Source: Chitinophagaceae bacterium (GTDB lineage Bacteria > Bacteroidota > Bacteroidia > Chitinophagales > Chitinophagaceae). Taken from it: 55,781 nt of DNA. Location of the stretch: contig JAJAYD010000120.1 of the NCBI GenBank assembly GCA_026786345.1, forward strand, positions 1 through 55,781. The letters are read 5' to 3'. Below are positions 35,275 through 44,283 of the stretch, in pieces (the first letter of the stretch is position 1; each line of letters begins with the position of its first letter). The notes beneath the pieces were generated by a model. That model was given only the letters and a program-made list of their open reading frames with translations. It was not told the DNA's origin and searched no databases. The position numbers and the translations under genes were made by a program.

Positions 35275-36696
35275 TTATAATTTCTTTCCCTTTTTATAAC
35301 GGGCGATAACATCAACTACTTGTGGGTTTTGCAATATAGCAGGGTAGAGATCAATAAATTTTTTAACCTGGCGGGGAACAATACTCATGGCTCTTTCTAA
35401 CTGAAGCATTGCCTCCTTGGTCTTTTTTATTGCAAATAAAGAAGCACTTAAATAGAAGATGAACAGCGTTTTCCCTTCAGTTATTTTCAAGGCAGCAATT
35501 GATTGTTCGACGGCTTCATCATAAAACTCTGCTTTAAACAAACACCTTATTAAAGCTTCCCATCCAGAAACACTTTTTGGGCGTGAACGAACCACATAGC
35601 CAAAATACTGGATAGCCTCTTTGTACTGTCGCAAATTCATTTTACATTCCCCCATTGCTAAATTATATTCCGGAGACAGCTTTTGAATCCGCAGGGCGTT
35701 TTCCAAATGTTTAACTGCACTCTCCCACTGTTCCTCATTTATATAAGTGAGCGCCATCTTGTAAAATAGCTTACTATCATCGGGGTTTAAATGCGATGCC
35801 TTTTTATAATGAAAACGGGCTTGTGCATAATTGCCCAGCTTGTGGTAACAATGGCCAATTGCTTCGTAAATCACATCTTCGGGTCTTGACAATTCTAAGA
35901 CCCGCTCCAGCACTTCAATAGCCTCTTTAAACTTCCGCAGTCGTAAATAAGCATCGCCCATATTTCTATAGGCATAATCAAATTTCTCATCTATGGTTAC
36001 TGCATATAAATAAGAATCAATGGCTTTTTCATACAATTTTAAGCCCTGGTAGGCTGCTCCCAGGTTAAACCAGGCCAGCTCGCTGTAAGGATATTCATCA
36101 ATTATTTGTGTATGGAGGAGAATGCTTTCTTCATTTCTACCGGTGAAATCAGTCCAGAAACAAATTTTATACAACGCTTCCTCATTGGTGGGATCATCTT
36201 CCAATATCAACTTTAAACAATCAAACACTTTATCAAACTCCTCATAATCATCGTAAACATCGGCCAGCTCAAACAATAATTCAATTCTTTCTTCGCCTTC
36301 AAACTGCAATAAAGCAGCTTCGAGCAATTCAACAGCCTTTAATTGTTGGTCTAAAGCCAGGTATGCATCCGTTTTTAAAATAAAGAGGTTAATGTCGTTA
36401 CTATCAAACAGCTCAGCTTTCTCTAAAATTTCCAGGGCATCGCTGTATTTTCTGCTGGCCAGTAACAAGTCGGCCATTTTAATTAATAAAACTGAAGAAA
36501 AGGGGAATTGCTCAATACCAATTTCTGCAGCTTCCAGCGCTTTAGGTAATTGATCCTTTTCGTCAAAATGATCAATAATCCGCTCAAAGGCTTCTTCTTC
36601 TAAAAAAGTATGCTGCCTGCCCGATTTTAAATTATCATACTGATTTAAAAGCTCCCGCAATTCATCTTTATCCTCTCTATAGAAATTTTCACTCAT
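35275..36696 (-). CDS. Tetratricopeptide repeat protein
   Basis: A 473-residue soluble protein made almost wholly of TPR-like helix pairs, about twelve, from residue 25 to the end. Clear units include SELAWFNLGAAYQGLKLYEK, FDYAYRNMGDAYLRLRKFKE and SKLFYKMALTYINEEQWES. No signal peptide or membrane segment is seen, so it is probably a cytoplasmic scaffold. Partner and process are unknown. It lies upstream of efp with a 158-base gap and seems to be a single-gene unit. Confidence 0.9.
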   Translation of the reverse strand: MSENFYREDKDELRELLNQYDNLKSGRQHTFLEEEAFERIIDHFDEKDQLPKALEAAEIGIEQFPFSSVLLIKMADLLLASRKYSDALEILEKAELFDSNDINLFILKTDAYLALDQQLKAVELLEAALLQFEGEERIELLFELADVYDDYEEFDKVFDCLKLILEDDPTNEEALYKICFWTDFTGRNEESILLHTQIIDEYPYSELAWFNLGAAYQGLKLYEKAIDSYLYAVTIDEKFDYAYRNMGDAYLRLRKFKEAIEVLERVLELSRPEDVIYEAIGHCYHKLGNYAQARFHYKKASHLNPDDSKLFYKMALTYINEEQWESAVKHLENALRIQKLSPEYNLAMGECKMNLRQYKEAIQYFGYVVRSRPKSVSGWEALIRCLFKAEFYDEAVEQSIAALKITEGKTLFIFYLSASLFAIKKTKEAMLQLERAMSIVPRQVKKFIDLYPAILQNPQVVDVIARYKKGKKL

Positions 36697-36832
36697 TTTG
36701 CCTATTAGTTAGGGAAAGTTAAGTAACACGAGAAAAATAAACAACTTTGGATGTAACTTTTTTGAATTTTCTACGTTTATTAGAAGGAATAAAAAGTTGT
36801 TAATATTAATTAATTTCATAATTTCGTATAAG

Positions 36833-37186
36833 ATGGCTAATAGTAAATTTATACAATTAACGAAAATCACGATAGCCCTTCTTATGGTGGGAGCTACGCA
36901 GATAGCCATGGGATCATTTACCGGAAGCAGTGATGAAAATTCTAAAAACAAGTATTCACTCAAAAACTTTAATAAGAATTTTTATAAAACAGCCTCCCCT
37001 TTTTCGTTAAGAAGCACCTTTCAATATAAGGGCACTCAAATTCTTAGTATGCAAAAAGACGACAATACGACTACCTATCAATCAATTATGCGTTTTGAAA
37101 AGGGTAACACTACTTACATTTATCCTTACAAGCATAAAGTAAGCTTCCCACGATTTAAGGCTCCAGCTCCTCCAACTATCAGATAA
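36833..37186 (+). CDS. Small exported hypothetical protein
   Basis: A 117-residue protein from the ATG at 36833 (MANSKFIQLTKITIALLMVG); the open frame begins 12 codons earlier. Residues about 8-24 look like a signal peptide ending near IAMGS. The mature part is basic, rich in Ser, Asn, Lys and Tyr, with a Pro-rich end (FPRFKAPAPPTIR). No family is recognised. It converges on the GLPGLI-like gene with a 4-base gap. Confidence 0.7.
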   Translation: MANSKFIQLTKITIALLMVGATQIAMGSFTGSSDENSKNKYSLKNFNKNFYKTASPFSLRSTFQYKGTQILSMQKDDNTTTYQSIMRFEKGNTTYIYPYKHKVSFPRFKAPAPPTIR

Positions 37187-37190
37187 TTTC

Positions 37191-37832
37191 TCACAAAATT
37201 CGGTAACCGCTTTTAGGAGTGTCAAATTTTGCTGCCTGCACGGGAGTTAATGATATTTTTTCGGCAATAAACTTATACACCATTTTACCATCTTCTGATG
37301 TGGTTTCATATTCTAAAGCAAGCCCTGGTAAATCTTTGAATTGGTATTCGTATTCCCTTGTAGAAGGAATAATAGAAGGTGCGTAATAAACATTGTATGT
37401 TGACCCATCTTTAAGCTTTGAAACCACTTTTTTACAATCGTAACCTAAAATGGTTTTTGTTTCATTGGTAGGCAAAAATGTAATTCCTTCAAACTTCTTA
37501 TTCTTCTCCAACTTTTTTGCCTCATCTAAAAAAGTCATGTATTTAGTATTTCCCAATTCTCTTAAAATGATTGTGGTGTCCCGTTTAGTATCGTTTATTA
37601 TAGTTAGGCTAAAACTGGGGCTTACAAGGTCCGTCCTGCTTTTAGAACCTTTGAGATAAACGGTTTTTGAGGCACCTTTTAAAGATTGTATTAATTCGGG
37701 GGTGCTGTTACCATCTTCAATAGTAAGGTTATATACTATGGTGCATTCAGAAACTATTCTTGCATTTTGTGCATAAAGGTTAACACCTAATACGATTACT
37801 GAAAGCAAAAACAAGAAACATATTTTTTTCAT
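37191..37832 (-). CDS. Secreted GLPGLI-like protein
   Basis: A 213-residue exported protein. The signal peptide (MKKICFLFLLSVIVLGVNLYAQ) is clear. The body is beta-rich. ILGYDCKKVV, YNVYYAPSI and the later FKDLPGLALEYE resemble the GLPGLI family and related DUFs, whose members have a converted-looking GLPGLIL block after a YDCKKA motif. Function is not known; cell-envelope association is presumed. It is next upstream of yidC's end but separated by 80 bases. Confidence 0.72.
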   Translation of the reverse strand: MKKICFLFLLSVIVLGVNLYAQNARIVSECTIVYNLTIEDGNSTPELIQSLKGASKTVYLKGSKSRTDLVSPSFSLTIINDTKRDTTIILRELGNTKYMTFLDEAKKLEKNKKFEGITFLPTNETKTILGYDCKKVVSKLKDGSTYNVYYAPSIIPSTREYEYQFKDLPGLALEYETTSEDGKMVYKFIAEKISLTPVQAAKFDTPKSGYRIL

Positions 37833-37912
37833 ACCGGACTATTAAAATTGAACCCTGAAAAAATTCATAGGATCTGTGCAAGAGCAAAGGCCTTATGAAA
37901 AACGCTCATAAT

Positions 37913-39772
37913 TTATTTCTTACCTGGTTGATTTCTTTGCTTTAAATCCTGAACCTTTTTTTGAGAATCTACCATCTGATCGTAACGCTGCTGCCATTTG
38001 GACTTTTCTTTTGGTTTTTTCCGTGTTTCGTGCATTTTTGCTAAAATCTTATCGTGATTGATAATGTAATTCTGTATGACGAATTGTAAAATTAAAGTGA
38101 TAACATTTGAAACGGTATAATACCATGTTAAAGCCGAAGGCAGCCTATTGAAGATAAACAACAACACAAAAGGGAAAATATATGGCATGTATTTGAGCAT
38201 CGGATTATTTTGATCCGGCGTCATGTTCATGTTATAAATTGAGATAAGGAAGCTGGTTAAAACCGCAGTGAGTGTAAACAAACTGATGTGATCTCCAAAT
38301 CCTAAAGGAATGGTGAAAGGCAATTTGGCGATAACATCATAGGACGAAAGATCTTTAGCCCACAAAAAGCTTTGACCCCGAAGCGAAATCTCAGAATTGA
38401 AAAAACTATACAAAGCAAAAAATATGGGAATCTGCAATATTGCCGGAATACACCCTCCTAATGGATTTACGCCTGCTTCCCTAAATAACTTCATTTGTTC
38501 TACAGCAAAACCCTGCTGATCATCACCATACTTTTTCTTAATAACATCCAGCTCAGGACGTAACACTTTCATTTTAGCGCCACTTAAATAACTGGTATAA
38601 GTTAATGGCGATGTAACAAGCCGTATAAACAATGTAAGAAATAAGATAACCCAACCATAGTTTTTAACAAACCTGGCTATAAAATCAAAAACAGGCATGA
38701 TAACATACCTGTTGATGTATTTAACGAATGAGAAAATACCGGAACCTAAATCAACAATGCTTTCAAGCTTTAAATCGTATTTCTTTAAAATATTAAACTC
38801 ATTTGGACCGTAATACATAGCTAATTGAACAGACGCACTACTAGCTGCCGGAACCTGAACTTTTAAATTCGCTGTTGCTTTTCCTACGGTGTGGCTTGAG
38901 TCCTGAGGTACCACAACAGTCATTTCTCCGGACGAGAAAGTGTTCCTGGCTATTAAAGACGAGTTGAAAAACTGTTGTTTCAGAGATACCCATTTTACTG
39001 GCTTTTCAAAACTATGCGTGGCACCACTTGCTGCCGCTTTCCAATCATATTCATTATCCTCTACAAAGCATAACCTGGATTGCATGCGCTCATAGTTGAT
39101 ATCGCTCTGGTGCACGTTAGAGGCCACCTGCCAATTAATGTTTAAAGTATTCTGGGTCAACAGCTTGTCGGCACCATTAAGCAAAATTGTAATATCCAAC
39201 AGGTAGTCGTTGGGCTTAATTGTGTATTGATGCGTAATGCTTTCGCCATCCCTGGTGGCTATATTAAAACTTACCGATTGACTACCATCATTGTTTTTAA
39301 CGAGGTTTCCGGGTTTAAAAAACAATGAGCCTGTACCTGCTGATTGATTGGGCGAGGTGTTTATATTATACGAAAGATTATCAAAACCGGAGCCGGCCAT
39401 TATAACATTGGTACTATCAAAAGATTTATATTTTTTTAGCTCTATACTTTTAGGCTGACCTCCTTTGTTGGTAAAAATCACTTTCATCAATTCATTTTCA
39501 ACAACAATATCTTGTTCTGTACCAATTGCCGCACTATCAAACTTGCCTGCTGCAGCTAATCTTCCAATAGAATCTCTGCGAAGCGAATCCAATCTTACTG
39601 CAACTGTATCAAGTCTTGGGGCAGTTGCTGCTTTAACTTTTGCAATTGAATCCTCAGTAAGTCTTTGCACACGCAACATAGTCTGCTGTTGCCTGCTTGT
39701 AAACCAAAAATATCCCATGAACAATATTCCCAATAGCACAAAACCAATGACCGTATTCTTGTCTGTCTTCAT
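37913..39772 (-). CDS. yidC: Membrane protein insertase YidC
   Basis: A 619-residue Oxa1/YidC insertase. It has an N-terminal membrane helix (TVIGFVLLGILFMGYFWF), a large periplasmic beta domain to about residue 355, and the conserved five-helix core after it. In the core, NYGWVILFLTLFIRLVTSPL contains the functional Arg, then KMKVLRPELD, PLGGCIPAILQIPIFFALYS and QNNPMLKYMPYIFPFVLLF. The C-terminus is basic. Length is usual for Gram-negative forms. A -7 element lies 24 bases upstream. Confidence 0.96.
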   Translation of the reverse strand: MKTDKNTVIGFVLLGILFMGYFWFTSRQQQTMLRVQRLTEDSIAKVKAATAPRLDTVAVRLDSLRRDSIGRLAAAGKFDSAAIGTEQDIVVENELMKVIFTNKGGQPKSIELKKYKSFDSTNVIMAGSGFDNLSYNINTSPNQSAGTGSLFFKPGNLVKNNDGSQSVSFNIATRDGESITHQYTIKPNDYLLDITILLNGADKLLTQNTLNINWQVASNVHQSDINYERMQSRLCFVEDNEYDWKAAASGATHSFEKPVKWVSLKQQFFNSSLIARNTFSSGEMTVVVPQDSSHTVGKATANLKVQVPAASSASVQLAMYYGPNEFNILKKYDLKLESIVDLGSGIFSFVKYINRYVIMPVFDFIARFVKNYGWVILFLTLFIRLVTSPLTYTSYLSGAKMKVLRPELDVIKKKYGDDQQGFAVEQMKLFREAGVNPLGGCIPAILQIPIFFALYSFFNSEISLRGQSFLWAKDLSSYDVIAKLPFTIPLGFGDHISLFTLTAVLTSFLISIYNMNMTPDQNNPMLKYMPYIFPFVLLFIFNRLPSALTWYYTVSNVITLILQFVIQNYIINHDKILAKMHETRKKPKEKSKWQQRYDQMVDSQKKVQDLKQRNQPGKK

Positions 39773-39795
39773 AATTTCAATAAAAAATTGAGCGG

Positions 39796-39803
39796 CAAAG
39801 GTA
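39796..39803 (-). promoter_or_regulatory. -7 element before yidC
   Basis: TACCTTTG on the minus strand matches TAnnTTTG and lies 23 bases before the yidC ATG. No strict -33 box. Confidence 0.5.
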
Positions 39804-40042
39804 GGGATTTGACAGATTGGATTTGAGGGGGAATAAATGCCTGCTACAAGTGGTAATATTCAACAAAAAAGAGTGGTGATTCGCCAAATTATTATTAAAA
39901 ACTTACTACGCTTTTTTTAAACGTCCCGTTAAAATAACTTTAAATGATTGGGTTTGGAATACAGCAAGCTAAATAACAGTTTACTTTATAACCAGTTTTA
40001 AGGGGTCTCCACTTCAACCACCATTTTTTTAAATATTTTATT

Positions 40043-41239
40043 ATGAGTGAAAGCTTTTCGTCCCTTTCGCAAAGGGAAAGTTATACCCCGACGTGGTGGG
40101 ACAATTTTCTGTGGTGGTTAAGCACAGCAGAAAGAGAATTACTGGTAGACTGCGTGGTTGACAGGAACCGGTACCGCATCATAGGAACCATGGTTTTAGG
40201 AACGTGGGCCTTTGCCACTTTAGCCTGGACTTATTTTTGGTCGACCATTAACAGCAATTGGGTGTTTTCAATTTTGCTTGGCCTATTCATGGGTTTTATT
40301 ATACTAACCATTGACAGGGCTCTAATTAAAGGAATAAATAAGTTTAATAAGACGAAGGTGGCGCCGCTGTTACTAAGAAGTTTGCTTGCCATTACCCTCG
40401 GAACTTTTATGGCGCAACCTGCTATTCTTTTTATGTTCGATAAAGAAATAAAACTGCAATCGTCGCTCGACAACGAAAAGAGGAAACAAGCCAAGCAGAA
40501 GGAATTGGATTCACTTTACATACCACAAAAGCAAGAATTACAACTAAAGAAAACCATATTACAAAATGAATTAGCCAACAAATACAACGAGGTTAATACT
40601 GCAAGACAAGCCTTTGTACAAGAAATTGACGGCACAGGCGGTAGCGGAAAAGTTGGAATAAAAAATATTGCTATTGCCAAGAAATATGAGTACGAAAAGA
40701 TAGATGGCGAATACAAAATGTTAGCGCAACAATCGCTACCAAAAATTGCCGGACTTGACAGTGGCCTTGCAGTAATTGATGGAATGATTAAAAAGGAAAA
40801 TGAGATTTTTTCAGGCTTTTTAAACAATGGTTTTCTTACCAGAATTGAAGCGCTGAGTAACCTTGTTAAAAATAACCAGGCCTTACAAATGCGTTACTAC
40901 CTAATCATTATTATATTAATGTTGATAGAACTTATGCCGGTTTTGGCTAAAACCCTAATACCCTCAGGCACCTATGACGAAAAGGTTAAACTGAGAGAGG
41001 AAATGGAAAAAGAAATTGCACAGGGCAACCAAATAAAAGAACGCGATCTAAAAGAACTATACAATCGTTTGGCAAAAGAGAATGATGAAAAATTCATTCA
41101 CCACTTTTTTGAGGTTAGTAAAGACGAACGGCAACAAAAGATGAAAGATCAACTGAGCCGCTGGACCGCCTCCAACGAATCGTTTGATGGGTTTTGGGAA
41201 AGCCTGAAAAAAGATATGCTCACCAAACAGGAGAACTGA
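40043..41239 (+). CDS. DUF4407 membrane protein with central coiled coil
   Basis: A 398-residue protein. Three membrane helices lie in the N-terminal 135 residues, a long charged coiled coil follows (about 140-285), a fourth helix (YYLIIIILMLIELMPVLAKTL) comes next, and a charged tail ends it. WWLSTAERELLVDC and GLFMGFIILTIDRALI are typical of DUF4407, a family without a known role. It begins the accessory stretch after yidC, pointing away from it. Immediately downstream the DNA is decayed. Confidence 0.88.
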   Translation: MSESFSSLSQRESYTPTWWDNFLWWLSTAERELLVDCVVDRNRYRIIGTMVLGTWAFATLAWTYFWSTINSNWVFSILLGLFMGFIILTIDRALIKGINKFNKTKVAPLLLRSLLAITLGTFMAQPAILFMFDKEIKLQSSLDNEKRKQAKQKELDSLYIPQKQELQLKKTILQNELANKYNEVNTARQAFVQEIDGTGGSGKVGIKNIAIAKKYEYEKIDGEYKMLAQQSLPKIAGLDSGLAVIDGMIKKENEIFSGFLNNGFLTRIEALSNLVKNNQALQMRYYLIIIILMLIELMPVLAKTLIPSGTYDEKVKLREEMEKEIAQGNQIKERDLKELYNRLAKENDEKFIHHFFEVSKDERQQKMKDQLSRWTASNESFDGFWESLKKDMLTKQEN

Positions 41240-41240
41240 T

Positions 41241-41705
41241 ATTGATTTACGACCTGCTACAATTGTTGGCGAAGACCAAATGCCAGATAGCAAAACGTTT
41301 ATATTGAAGACAGATGGTAATGCCGTTGATGTTAATGAAGCAATTGGTGATGCTGGAACTCACCAAATCATATAGACTTCAGCACATATAAACGCAAACA
41401 CGTTTGCCCCAAATCAGGAGTTTGGTTTTTTCACTATTCAGGTGTTGATATTGCTCTTAAAAATGAAGAAACAGTAGAGTTATGGCGGTATCTTGATAAG
41501 AAGAATCTATTACGTTAACAGGAAATCAAACATAAAAGAACCAATAGTCTATGCAATGAAACTTTTCATTGAAAACAATGCCTTTCGTCAAAAAATAAAA
41601 ATACAAAAAGTTTAAAATTTATCTCCCAAATCAGAAATAATAAAAGGAGCTCTCGGTGGCTTAGGACAGAACGCGAAAGAAAACGGAGCTGACCAATTAA
41701 ATTAA
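41241..41705 (+). pseudogene. Decayed coding sequence, family unknown
   Basis: Protein-like fragments follow one another in shifting frames: a first ending at 41375 (MPDSKTFILKTDGNAVDVNE), a second ending at 41518 (KHVCPKSGVWFFHYSGVDI), a third ending at 41615 (EPIVYAMKLFIENNAF) and a fourth ending at 41705 (GLGQNAKENGADQLN). At 41500 the second frame passes smoothly into the third, which points to one gene with frameshifts. The codons look like true coding sequence, but no family was recognised. Confidence 0.55.
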
Positions 41706-41728
41706 GCTTTCTTAATTAACCCGAACAT

Positions 41729-41848
41729 ATGATAACTGATAACCAAATTAATTTTTTGTATTTAGATGACACGTTGCCCAAAAATTACTCAGACTATTGC
41801 AGGCTTTATAGAAGAGCCCTGACATTGATTAAACAGCAGTGCTATTGA
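41729..41848 (+). pseudogene. Possible 5' fragment of an agmatine deiminase-like gene
   Basis: A 39-codon frame from ATG reads MITDNQINFLYLDDTLPKNY and continues with YCRLYRRALTLIKQ before a stop. The start resembles the opening of agmatine deiminase-family proteins of this group as I remember them, but the match is by eye and short. No continuation was found downstream. Confidence 0.35.
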
Positions 41849-41920
41849 TTATTTTAAAACTAAAAGGGGTTTGCTTTATATTATAAATTTTCAAGGCTTT
41901 TAATCTACAAAAAGAAGTAA

Positions 41921-42064
41921 AGAGAAGACAGTGTACGGAATTATGCACCTGACGGGGATTACACTTACCTGAACCATAAAATTACATCGCTTGCAAAAAA
42001 GAATTTTTTTTATTTTAATCGATTGCAACCCTTTTTAAAATTAACCCGTATTAACTCACTATAG
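41921..42064 (+). pseudogene. Unassigned coding fragment
   Basis: A 47-codon frame without a start, containing NYAPDGDYTYLNHKITSLAK, ends at 42064. Probably a remnant like its neighbours. The family is not recognised. Confidence 0.3.
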
Positions 42065-42200
42065 CAAGATTGATTGTACAATAGATTTGATTAAAACAAT
42101 GCTACACAGTTACAGACGGTAGATGAATTTGATTGAAGAAAAAATAAATAACTAAATGATTACACTTTACAATACTAAGTTGGTATAAAAAAGAAACCTT

Positions 42201-42632
42201 ATGAAAAAAGCCGGTAAGTTAGTGTCATTTGTTTTTATATCAGTTTGGTTAATGGCTTGTTCTAAAGAAAGCTCGCTAACCGAAGTGCCTGCAACGGACA
42301 ATATAGATACAACCAGTGGGGCAGTAAAATACAGCGGCTCCTTTATGAGTGCGCCTGGAGAACGCGCAACCGGTACAGCGCTGATCCTTTTAAAAAACGG
42401 CATATATTCTATAGCTTTAAAAAATATGAATGTAAGTGGTGGGCCAGACCTACGGGTTTATCTCTCAAAACAAATACAACCTATAGATTTTTTTGATCTC
42501 GGTAAATTAAAATCTACCAACGGTGACCAGGTATACCAGTTGGCGAATAACATTGATTTTACCACTTATAAATATGCACTTATCTTTTGCAAGCAGTTTA
42601 ATAAATTATTTGGTAGTGCGGAACTAAAATAA
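42201..42632 (+). CDS. DM13-domain lipoprotein
   Basis: A 143-residue putative lipoprotein. The signal ends in a lipobox (FISVWLMAC) and the mature protein begins CSKES. The DM13 domain (about 45-143) shows GTALILLKNGIYSIALKN, the hallmark GGPDLRVYLS, and YKYALIFCKQFNKLFGSAEL with the conserved Cys thought to be redox-active in DM13. DM13 is a proposed electron-transfer or cofactor-binding domain. A second, more diverged DM13-like lipoprotein is at 43731. Confidence 0.85.
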   Translation: MKKAGKLVSFVFISVWLMACSKESSLTEVPATDNIDTTSGAVKYSGSFMSAPGERATGTALILLKNGIYSIALKNMNVSGGPDLRVYLSKQIQPIDFFDLGKLKSTNGDQVYQLANNIDFTTYKYALIFCKQFNKLFGSAELK

Positions 42633-42779
42633 ATTTTGATTTGTACTTATAAATTGTTGGTGTTGATTTGGGAAACATACCATATATCAAACAAGGGTGC
42701 ATGCAAGGGGTCAATAAATATCAGCGGATAATTTATAACCAGTTTCGTGGCTAAACTGGCTGAATATCTTTCGACCGAA

Positions 42780-42985
42780 TTTGAATTGCATCAATCTGTA
42801 ATAATACGTCCCGTTACCTCGCTACAGCACTGGATCTAAGCCTGGGGTATCAAAGTAAAATTGATTCGTCTGGAAGTATGCGTATAGAGCCCTATGTGCA
42901 AATACCGCTCAAGGCAAACGGAGCGGGTTTCCTGCCGGTGATGAATATGGGTTTGCATATTGGATTTACCCGTCTTACGAATTAG
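42780..42985 (+). pseudogene. 3' remnant of an outer-membrane beta-barrel gene
   Basis: A frame reading ALDLSLGYQSKID, SGSMRIEPYVQIPL and ending MNMGLHIGFTRLTN at a stop (42983-42985) has the alternating pattern and aromatic/amphipathic end of a barrel's last strands. No start or N-terminal part is present, so it is a truncated gene. The DNA before it (42633-42780) shows nothing else. Confidence 0.5.
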
Positions 42986-43117
42986 CAAACAAATAAATAT
43001 TAGGATAAAATTTTTCAGTAAAAAACTGAACAGGGGAACCTATTGCCAAATAAAAAGTTTGTATATAAAACGTATTTGTATTTACAATCCATTACAATTT
43101 TTCGATTGATGATTTCC

Positions 43118-43669
43118 ATGAAAAAAATAATTGTTGCTGTCCTTATTATTTTTCCAACAGTAGCTTTTTCGCAGGTTCTGGTAAAGGCCGGTGGAGCTTT
43201 AGGTAACCGATGGACCGAAACCCTTAACTCACAAACGTTGGGCAAAGGCTTGAGGCTTTCTGGCGAAAAATTTCTTGTTCAGCACTTCTCTATTGGGGCA
43301 GGTATCTCTTATTTTTCCTTCAACCCCAATAAGCTAATAAACGTGAGTTTTAACTCGTACAGCCTGCAATGCACCTATTATTTTAATACAAAAAAACTAC
43401 ACCCTTATCTGGGTGCAGGAGTTGGTTATACCTGGTATAAAGACGAAACAACGATTGATCTCGGCAACAGTAATACCGATATGCAAACGAGGGATAAAGA
43501 TTATGGTGTTATTTCTCCTTACGTGGGCCTGCAATATGGCATTTATAAAAAAAGACAAACCGGTTTTTTTATACAGGTAAATACTGACTTCGTTCCGATA
43601 GCAAATATTCAGCCTATTGGATTTATATCTATAGCAGCAGGTGTCAGCTACCACTTACCAGGCCATTAA
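43118..43669 (+). CDS. Outer-membrane beta-barrel protein
   Basis: A protein of about 183 residues from the Met at 43118, where a standard signal peptide begins (MKKIIVAVLIIFPTVAFSQ). The open frame extends upstream to 43043, and another Met is at 43109. Strands such as FSIGAGISYFSF, PYLGAGVGYTWY, SPYVGLQYGIY and the end ISIAAGVSYHLPGH fit an eight-stranded OmpA/OmpW-like barrel. The function is unknown. It is in the small-envelope-gene run. Confidence 0.8.
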   Translation: MKKIIVAVLIIFPTVAFSQVLVKAGGALGNRWTETLNSQTLGKGLRLSGEKFLVQHFSIGAGISYFSFNPNKLINVSFNSYSLQCTYYFNTKKLHPYLGAGVGYTWYKDETTIDLGNSNTDMQTRDKDYGVISPYVGLQYGIYKKRQTGFFIQVNTDFVPIANIQPIGFISIAAGVSYHLPGH

Positions 43670-43730
43670 TATTTGTATGATGATCAATTTCCTTTCAACC
43701 CTTTAATAATTAAAATTTAAAAAACAAACA

Positions 43731-44198
43731 ATGAAAAAGATTATTTTTTTACTTATGGCTGTAGCCTCCGTCTCATTTATCGCTTGCGAAAAAACGGTAA
43801 CTGTAACTGAGTTTTCTACCCAGCCAATCGGGGCTGTTACAACCCTTAAAACAGGAACCATAACCCAGCAAAATGCGCCGGGCACGCCGCCTACCAGCGG
43901 AACCCTTTCTGTGGTACAGGATTCGAAAGGCAACCAGTTTTTAAAATTAGACGCCAATTTTACCTCCGGCTTTGCTACAGGAACGGTAGCTGTCTATTTT
44001 GCCAAAACAAACGGAGAGATAAAAAACCAACGGAATGGCGGCACCACTGCCACCAATGTACTTGCTGTAGGTTTTGTGGGTAAAGCTGGTGAAAAATATT
44101 TTCAACTCAGCAGTGCAGGTTTGTTTACCGGTTTTTCTTTTGTTGTTTTTTATTGCGAAACTGCGGAAGTAAATTTTGGATCGTCACCGCTTAATTAG
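43731..44198 (+). CDS. DM13-like lipoprotein, second copy
   Basis: A 155-residue putative lipoprotein with a lipobox (VASVSFIAC, Cys19) and mature start CEKTV. The body resembles DM13 by pattern: SGTLSVVQDSKGNQFLKLD, ATGTVAVYFAKT in the place of the DLRVYLS strand, and FSFVVFYCETAEVNFGSSPL matching the end of the DM13 gene at 42201, with the Cys kept. Identity is low, so the assignment is tentative. It has its own downstream hairpin. Confidence 0.65.
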   Translation: MKKIIFLLMAVASVSFIACEKTVTVTEFSTQPIGAVTTLKTGTITQQNAPGTPPTSGTLSVVQDSKGNQFLKLDANFTSGFATGTVAVYFAKTNGEIKNQRNGGTTATNVLAVGFVGKAGEKYFQLSSAGLFTGFSFVVFYCETAEVNFGSSPLN

Positions 44199-44203
44199 TA
44201 TTT

Positions 44204-44245
44204 AAATATACCAGGAACACGAGATTTTTACCGGGTATATTTTTT
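44204..44245 (+). terminator. Probable terminator after the second DM13-like gene
   Basis: AAATATACC and GGTATATTT pair across a loop of about 21 bases and are followed by a T run. The loop is long, so confidence is moderate. Confidence 0.5.
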
Positions 44246-44283
44246 AAAATTCTATTTTAGAAGTAAGAATAAAACTGTGATTT

